NCBI GenBank assembly: GCA_026874595.1
Contig: CM049319.1
Coordinates: forward strand, 16,211,601 to 16,275,600
Direction: 5' to 3'
DNA: 64,000 bases
From: Sipunculus nudus
Lineage: Eukaryota; Annelida; Sipuncula; Golfingiida; Sipunculidae
This document shows positions 25,901 to 34,900 of the stretch, piece by piece (position 1 is the stretch's first letter; every line of letters starts with the position of its first letter). The notes under the pieces are model-generated. The model had not been told where the DNA came from, did not search any database, and was given only the letters and a program-made list of their open reading frames with translations. The translations under genes and the position numbers were made by a program.

Positions 25901-28900
25901 GCCCCCCAAAGGACACAATCTCTCATCCTTTGGCCACTCTGGGTCCGTTGTGAAGAATATAATGAAAGACAGAGCTTCCTCACATGTTCTCCAACAGACT
26001 AAAGGTAACGTGGTTTGATTGAACGTTGCATATACTCAGGTCCAACACCTCTGTCAGCCTGCTTTTCCCCTGACTCTACCTATAACATTAATTCCAATAA
26101 ATTTTTAATTCCAATTTTTATTTTAATTAATTTAAATTCAGCTTAATTATAGCATTTAGCGTGACATTGTTACTGTCATCCCTGTATTATAGGACAGACG
26201 GATGTAATGTTAAAGATGGCTAAAATGTGTTACGTGGAAATACAACGTTAACACTGTCGTCACCATGATGGGGGCAAATGAATCAATTTCAAATTGTTAG
26301 AATATTTATCAATATCTACTAGCATCAGTGTATAGTTTGAAATTGTGTACACATCCAAAGAGACAATGAAATTAGGATCAATTATCTATATGATATCATA
26401 CAAATCAAAGTTAAATTAAGAAAAAAGTTATTTTCAAGGGTATTCTGCAATATATAGGCATACGGAGTAAAATGAATAATGCTACGGCCGTGAGCCATTA
26501 CTCGGACAATTTAAGTTCCAGAAAGGGTGTAAGTCCTGCTTTTACAATGAAAATAAGTTCGTTAATGTTAACACTGTCGTCACCGTGATGGGGGCAAATG
26601 AATCAATTTCAAAATGTTAGAATATTTATCAATATCTAATAGCATCAGTGTATAGTTTGAAATTGTGTACACATCCAAAGAGACAATGAAATTAGAATCA
26701 ATTATCTACATGATATCATACAAATCAAAGTTACATGTAAGAAAAAAGTGATTTTCAAGGGTTTTCTTCAATAGGCGTGAATGAATACAGCTACGGACGT
26801 GGGCGATTACTTGGACCATTAAAGTTCCAGAAAGGGTGCAAGTCCTGCTTTTACAATGAAAATAAGTTCGATCTGTTATATATGTACCTAATTTTTGACA
26901 CGTGTTCCTAATCCTCTTATCTGCGACATTTCGAACAAAGAACAACATTTGCACATACCAACTTTTTTTTTAATTCTGCCCAACTTTTACTACTTTAATG
27001 TTCTTCCTCACTTTTGATCTTTTCTTACACAGTTATTATCACCCTGTTATTTCAAGAATAAGTTAGAAAAGGACTGCGTTAAATTTTGAGGTACTGCCGT
27101 GCATGCTGTCGATCGCGGCAGATTCTGACCTGAAATCTGCTCAAATAACTTGCCCCAAATTTGCCGAGGATCAACGCTAAATATAATATGTGTCTTGTGA
27201 TATATCCAGAAGAAATGTCACTGGAAATACAGAGGTCTGTACATAACCTTCCTTAAGTTGACTAAAACATTCACCATGTCCAGCAGAGAAACAGCTTGAC
27301 ATTTTTACCTGACTTTTTATTCTTACTTTTGTAGGCGTAGCAATTGGAGCTTACCAGAGTAATACTGTCGTCATGTATAAAACTCGACCAGTGATCTTCC
27401 TCCAACCTCGCTTGGCACTTCCAAAAACAATCAATGTGACACCAGATATGATGATTGCAGAAAACAAGGAAATCCTGCTCTCAGCAGTGAATATAAGCTT
27501 AATCTACTTAGAAGCTAAAATGAACGGAATCAGTAAGTATCGTCACACTTATCATACATTTTATCTGATATTTATATGTTACAACTTCGAGGATGTAAAT
27601 ATAGATTACAATTCAAGGAATACAATTCCCTTTTAATCAATATCTGAATGGAACATAAACTCAATATTTGAATTTTCTTTTTTTTTATATTTCAACATTT
27701 TTTTGCGTTATTGCAGATATTTCCATATCTGTAATTACTGATACACTGGCAGTACATACGAGCTTTTCCAAACGTATGTGGTCCCTTGACGTCACAATGC
27801 GGCGAGGTCGTTCGACAAATCTGGAAATACCCTTATATATTGTGGTAATTTACTGCTGTAATACAACTACAGCTATTTACAAAAATAAATGCTACTGGTA
27901 GTTCTTCTACTACTACTACTACTAATACTACACTCGGCTAATTATCAGAAAAGGCATAAGGATGTCGATCGCGACAGAAACTTTGATTTTGATATTGACC
28001 GCTCACATTTAAAAAATTGTATTTTATTTGGTATTTATATCTTAATTCCAGGATCGTATGTTGCCTTTTCCGTATGATTTTAATGTAATGGTCCAGTATA
28101 GATTACGGCGTAACGCGCGTTTGGGAAGCATGGAACCTGTACTGGATCGACTTGGGAGCACATACCTCAAAGCCAAGGTAACTAATACAGCTTATACACC
28201 AGATTTTTTCCCCTTATGGTGGCTAAATTTCACGTATCCTGATGATTTCAGACGTGATTTCGAATGGTAAATTTCCCTACGAATGAAATCCAGTCTATGG
28301 CTTTTAACATTTTGTTCCCATGGAGAGTCCGTAAAACAGTTTTCCTGGAATTGCCGTGAGAAAAGTGTCTTAGGTATTTGCATGCAGACAAATACGTCAA
28401 AAGACATTAGGACAGGCAGTTAAAACATGACGTGGACATGATTTTTTGCAGGTGCAGTGTAGCCCATAGCTTTCGTGCTCTCTCCTTACGCTTCGGTTCC
28501 CTCCGCTGGGAATGGATACATACGCCGCATTATAACATGCAGTTAGGTGCAGTGTTGTTAAACAAGAACAAACGAATGCGGCTTCAGGCCATTTATTTAC
28601 CGGAACTAGTTTCACATGAAACGGCTGTTAAACAAAGCGTTACTTGATTTAGTGTGTAAATCAACCACTAAATGGCAGCATTTGACAAAACTACAGCAGG
28701 GTGGATAATTGTCTGAGAAGACCTCACATCGTTGTTTCATTTCAGTATATACTGCATGTTTTTGCTCACCTTTGAACATTCATTTATGTGTTTTTTTAAT
28801 ATATTTTCTTTCAGTCAAGAATTGATTTAAAATGTGGTGGATCACAACAATGTGAGACTGATATATCATTATATGGAGCTACATTTTTGGGTCCAGAAGG

Positions 28901-31900
28901 TATATCAATGATTGTGTACAAGGACGGGCGTAGGCCAACAGCTACGTTTGAAGTCGGTGTACGAAACAGCGGTCACGTTGCCAGGGGTATAGAGCTATCC
29001 GTCTTCCTACCGGAACAAGTCCGCTATCAGTCGGCAAACATTTCAGGTAGGGATTCATTTTAATATTATCACGTGACAATATAGAACCCTTACAACTGGC
29101 TAACAGCAATTCTCGGCAAAACCCACGCATATTTAATTTGGTTACAAGATTCCATTGCGGTGCTCTTGGTGTGAACTTGCATGCCGTCATTTTTCCAGGG
29201 AACTTCACCAAGGTGTCTTGCCTGAGGGAAGGCATTGAAGTAAAATGTATGTTCAGTCACTACACGCCAGCCAATGTTGACACTCGCATCCAATTTTTAT
29301 TGAGTTTACATGAAGTACCGCCTGTGAGTGACGTCACGTTCAACGTCAGCGTCACTACTCTGACGTCAGAGGCCGGCAGGACAGAAAACAACAATGTTAT
29401 GCTCAATGTACCGTCAGACATAAAGGCAGATATTGATGTTGCTGGGTGAGAACATTTGTATATCATTCAGTATATCATCATATGGGTACGAGTGTGTATT
29501 TCGGAAGTCCATTTAACTTTCAGATGTGGTTTTTCCAGGTGAAACATACATAAGCATGAGTGCAACTATGTGCAATGCATTATTAGTAAAAAGTTATATG
29601 TGCGAATATACATAAAAATCTGAAAGATTTTGATACAGTAAGCCCGTTTTAAAGTTTCAAGTTTGATTTTCTCCAGGTAGGGGCTAGTCTTGGGTTATTT
29701 TATTCAAGAAAACCCTAGTAATATGCATATTAAACTAATAACAAATACGATTGACCAATCATGTGCTAAAGGCAGACCAAATATCTTGCTGAGCATGCCT
29801 TGTTAAATTTTATTTTAGTTTGCTGTGATTATATTTTAAGGCGTGCTACACCCAACGAAGTAATAGTGAGCTTCTCTAGAGACAAATACGAAAAGGAGGT
29901 ATTGTATGACGTCAATTTGGTCAACCAGGGCCCTGGTGCCATACCAAATGTCACGTGGTATCTAGGGATCACTGTTCCGACCACTATGAAACTTGTCCGA
30001 GCTTTGAACGAGGTGGGCCATTTTTATGACATTTTAACGCTGGTCTTAGTACAAGTACATGTTCGTGGGGTTCATAAAAAACATATTGGCATACTGGATT
30101 GATCAGTTAAACGCTGATGTATTAATAAAAACAAAATGTATGAGTAAACTACCAAAGAAAAAAAAATTATGACATTATTTAAGTGGATGACGGAATAGCG
30201 GAAGGCAAACCAGGGGCGGATCCAGAGTTTCAAGGATGGGGCGGGTTAAACAAAAATAAAGGGCGGGTAGTTAGCCGTAAATATATGTGGAAAGCATAAG
30301 GGGGGAGGGTAAACTCGATAAACCCTTTTTCGAATCCACCCCTTAAAAATGTTTTTATTGCCTAGACCGACATGATCATTATGTAATTTGACTGAGGTGA
30401 TTATGTTATTTTACCTTAAATGTAGGACTTGCAGTAGGACTTTGTGAAAATGTGTTATGTACTGTCTTTAATTTAAAAAAATAATCGCTGTTGCAGAGTC
30501 ATTTTGGCCAGTGTACGTCGGTGATAAACAATGGGAATAATTCAAGCGAGGTATCGAGCTCCGAGCTGTGTTCATCTGAACCAAATGTAAGTTTTTTTAC
30601 ATGATTAAAATTTGAAATCGGTTCATGTTTGGATTATGATGGAGTTTAGGTACAAGGTATTATATTAGATAAAATATGTTATAAAATATACAACGTAGCA
30701 CGCCTTTTTGTTTAATTGAAAATCACGAACAATACAGTTTACCAATTCCAGTGTTAACTGCGAACAAAAGTTAATAATTGACCGTTAATTAAAATTTTAA
30801 TTGTGCTTTGATTTCAACAATAACATTGGAAATTGACAGGATACAAGCGTAAACGTTTCAACAGTTCAGTATACTTTTCATATTATATGAAATAATTTTG
30901 TTAAGATGGCCTGTCTGATGTACCAATGCCCAGCAGGAGAACTAGAAACAGATTCTGTCCATGTGGCGACATTTAAACTAAAAATGAACAGTGAGGTGGC
31001 CAAGACGCTGCTGGTAAATTGTTCAAGATCTTGAGCATGCAGTTCTAATGAGGAACGATTAGGCTTACATCCTACAGTCTTGGCTCGATCTCGCAGAGAA
31101 CGGCTATTTTGAATAACTTATGCAAAAGTTTATTAATCAAATATCTGTAAGCAAGGAAATTAAAAATGCAGTGCAACATAAGCGATATAAAATTGAGTCA
31201 CGGTATTACGGATAAAATCAACAAATACAAATTACTTGTATTTCATTAATGAGCAAAGTCATTTTATGCAAATGCCTTCGAATTCTTATCTACGTAGACA
31301 TAAGACTTAAGAAATGTATATTTTGTTCCAGATGAAATCACCTGACCTTCACATTAACTTTACAGTCCTTGTATTAGGACCAGAGAGTCTTGACCCGAAC
31401 AGTAATCTGAGGATTTACACCAACAGCCAGGTCAGAGAAGTATACGCGCATATCGGGAACCTCAAATATTCGAACAAAATTTGTCCCCCAAACCATTCGA
31501 GGTTCTACTGTATATATCTGACAGAGGTAGTGTGTGTGTGTATGTGTGTTTATCAGACTCATTTGACATCCATCAAGTATTGCTTCTGGCCAAAGTGGGG
31601 CGAGAGTACTTGTTTTGTCAATATCTAAACAGTAATAAGTGCGGAGGCAGCTTACTCATGCTGGTGACATGATTGGTTCGGATATCTTTAAACGAACGAA
31701 CCACAACATTTTGAATCAAGGCGATTCTTGACATTATTAAAGATCGTCTTGATGTTAAGGTAAACTGTCGTTAGGGTGTCTCTATCATACCGTCGTATTT
31801 CTGTCTTAAAACGAAACCCTAACTTAAATAATTTTTATATCTTTTAGAGATGATATGTATAACGAATACTAGTATGCAATCAGAATCAGGCTGATTTAAC

Positions 31901-34900
31901 TGAATATTGTAATACTAGTATTTAAATGTTGATTCAATTGCAATTATTTTTATTTTTTATTTTATAAAAATATTATAATATATATATATTTTATCATCTA
32001 TGCATTTTCATATAATACCATTTATAATTCGCAATATTGATTCTTTTTTCAATTAAGCTTATATCGTCATTTTCGACGTGTTTCAATTCCAACCAAAAAT
32101 TTATATTATGAATGTTAAATGTCTAAGACGAAAGTTCATTAATTTCCGTGGTATATAAATTTCGCAAACTTACATGATTTTTTTATGTGGAATTCTTGCT
32201 TAATAACAGAAAATGGTAGATATTTTTTAGAACCAGTTACGGTTGGTTGGATGGAAGGATGTGGGACATAATCTACTCTGGGTGATTTTCGGTTCGATCG
32301 TCGACGGAGGACTGTTTATGGCAATGGCTGTTCTGGTCCTGCACAAGGTAACTGGCTATAACCAAAATTAATACAGTTTTTTCAATCCGGAACTATGGAG
32401 TCTTGCTTTCGACATCTAACACTCCTTAAAACACAATTTTGCTATTAATGGACTAAGAGGTTTTACGTTATACACAACCAACGCATATATCGACATATTT
32501 AATGCCTAAATAGGATTTGGTGTAATAATATTATTTTTTCTGAAGTCCTAATACAGACATCAGTATTATTAATGATATGCCCCAGAGAATTATTGAAATT
32601 TACGCTCTGTTAGTTATCACCTGGATAAAATTTGACATGAACGTTCTAGTTAAAATATGAGCTCATATTCATTAATAAAATACCTTTATTATTACCTGAT
32701 GTCATTAAAAATGTACGTTTCTAACAAATATTACAAAATTCTTTACTGATAATATTTAACAGTAAGAAGACATTGAAAATACGATTGACTTATTGATTAA
32801 TATGTAGACAAATAACATTCAAATTGAGGAAATGCCTTATAAGTATATATGCATATTATTGATTTCAGAAGAAATAAGTTACGGAATATAAATTATAGAA
32901 AACTGTAACGGTTTATTATTATTGTATCCCCAGACAAAGTCGAGGGAAACTATGTTTTCATACCGGCCCCGCCGCCGCCGCCGCCGCCGCCGCAAATAAA
33001 TCTTGTTGGCGCGATAACCCAAAAAATATTTCACGGAACTTTACCAAACTTGGTATATGTATAGATATGGGTAAGAGGACGACGCCTATTTAACATGAGG
33101 TCGTGACCTTTACTAGGAGAGTGTCCTTGACCTTGAATAGGTCCACTTTTGGGGAAAATCACACAAATTCTTTAATATCTCAAGAAATCTTGCATGGATT
33201 TATCCCAAAATCAAGTTGATGGAAGATCATGGATAGGGTTGTCATGTTCCAGAAACTGGTGGCGCCACCTATTATTCTTTACTTGTTTTCGTGCCGTTTA
33301 ATACCCCTAAAATTGCCACCTTACAGTACTGTGAGCATTATAAGTCAAAAACTAATGGACAGATTTCTTTTATATTATGCATATACATAGGTATGGGTTA
33401 TGGGATAATGTTTATTTAAATTGGGGTCATGACCTTTCCTATGATAGTAGCCTTGACCTTGAATATTGCCATATATGGTGAAAATCACCCACCTCTTATG
33501 ATATCTCTAGTGTTAATAGCCATATGGATTTCAAACATGACTTATGTATGGCCCACCACTAAAGTAAGAACCCTATAGGTTCTAGGGTCATGAGGTCAAA
33601 GGTCAAGGTCACCGGACTGGCATTTTAAAAGATACCGTGGATGCATTTTAAGCCAAACTTTCATCCAAGGTCTTGAATATATAGCTCACTTGCCAATAGT
33701 GGATGATCCATATAAATTTTGGGGTCACAAGGTCAAAGGTCAAGGCCACAGGAGCTATCTGTCCAAAAATTAGTTTCTGGATGATAATTCCTGCTTTAAT
33801 TGATGTATTGATTTCAAATTTGACTTATATATGTCCCATTGAAACAGCAAGACTCCAATTGGTTTTGGGGTCATGAGGTCAAAGGTCAAGGTCACAGGAC
33901 ACATCTTTAAAAAGATTGTGGATGCATTTTCAGCCAAACATTTCATCTCAGACCTTTCATCTTGCACATATAAGTCATCTGCCAATAGAGGAAGACCCCT
34001 AGCAGTTTTGAGGTCACAAGGTCAAAGGGTTAAGGTCACAGGAGCCATCTGTCCAAAAATTAGTTTTTGGATGATAATTCCTTCTTTTATTGATGTATGG
34101 ATTTCAAACTTGACTTGTATTTGACCCATTGGAAAAGCAAGACCCTAATTGATTTCTGGGTCATGAGGTCAAAGGTCAAGGTCAAAGGAAACCTCTTTAA
34201 AAAGATTGTGGATGCATTTTCAGCCAAACAATTCATCTCAGATCTTTCATCTTGCACATATAGTTCACCTGCCAAGAGTGGAAGACCCCTATCAATTTTG
34301 AGGTCACAAGGTCAAAGGTAAAGGTCACAGGAGCCATCTGTCCAAAAATTAGTTTCTGGATGATAATTCCTGCTTTTATTGATGTATGGATTTAAAACTT
34401 GACTTGTATTTGACCCATTGGAAAAGCAAGACCCAAATTGATTTTTGGGTCATGAGGTCAAAGGTCAAGGTCACAGGAAACCTCTTTAAAAAGATTGTGG
34501 ATGCATTTTCAGCCACACAATTCATCTCAGATCTTTCATCTTGCACATATAGTTCACCTGCCAAGAGTGGAAGACCCCTATCAGTTTTGAGGTCACAAGG
34601 TCAAAGGTGAAGGTCACAGGAGCCATCTGTCCAAAAAATTAGTTTCTGGATGATAATTCCTGCTTTATTGATGTATAGATGAGGTCAAAGGTCAAGGTCA
34701 CAGGACACATCTTGAAAAAGATCAAGGTCACAGGACCAACATCTTCAACAAGATTGTGGATTGTTGGAAGAAACAATAAATATGCCAAGTGTCAGTATAT
34801 GCTGCTAAAAATGGGAGTCTATTCTTAAAGGGGGGGGGGCTACTATGTCTGGGGATACTCTGGCACCTGCGGTGCCAAGAAATGTCTAGTTCATATTATA

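Noticed and set aside
33770-34610. Repeated frames of 60-80 codons on both strands
   Set aside because: The same frame recurs with each repeat unit, as expected for a tandem array, not for genes.
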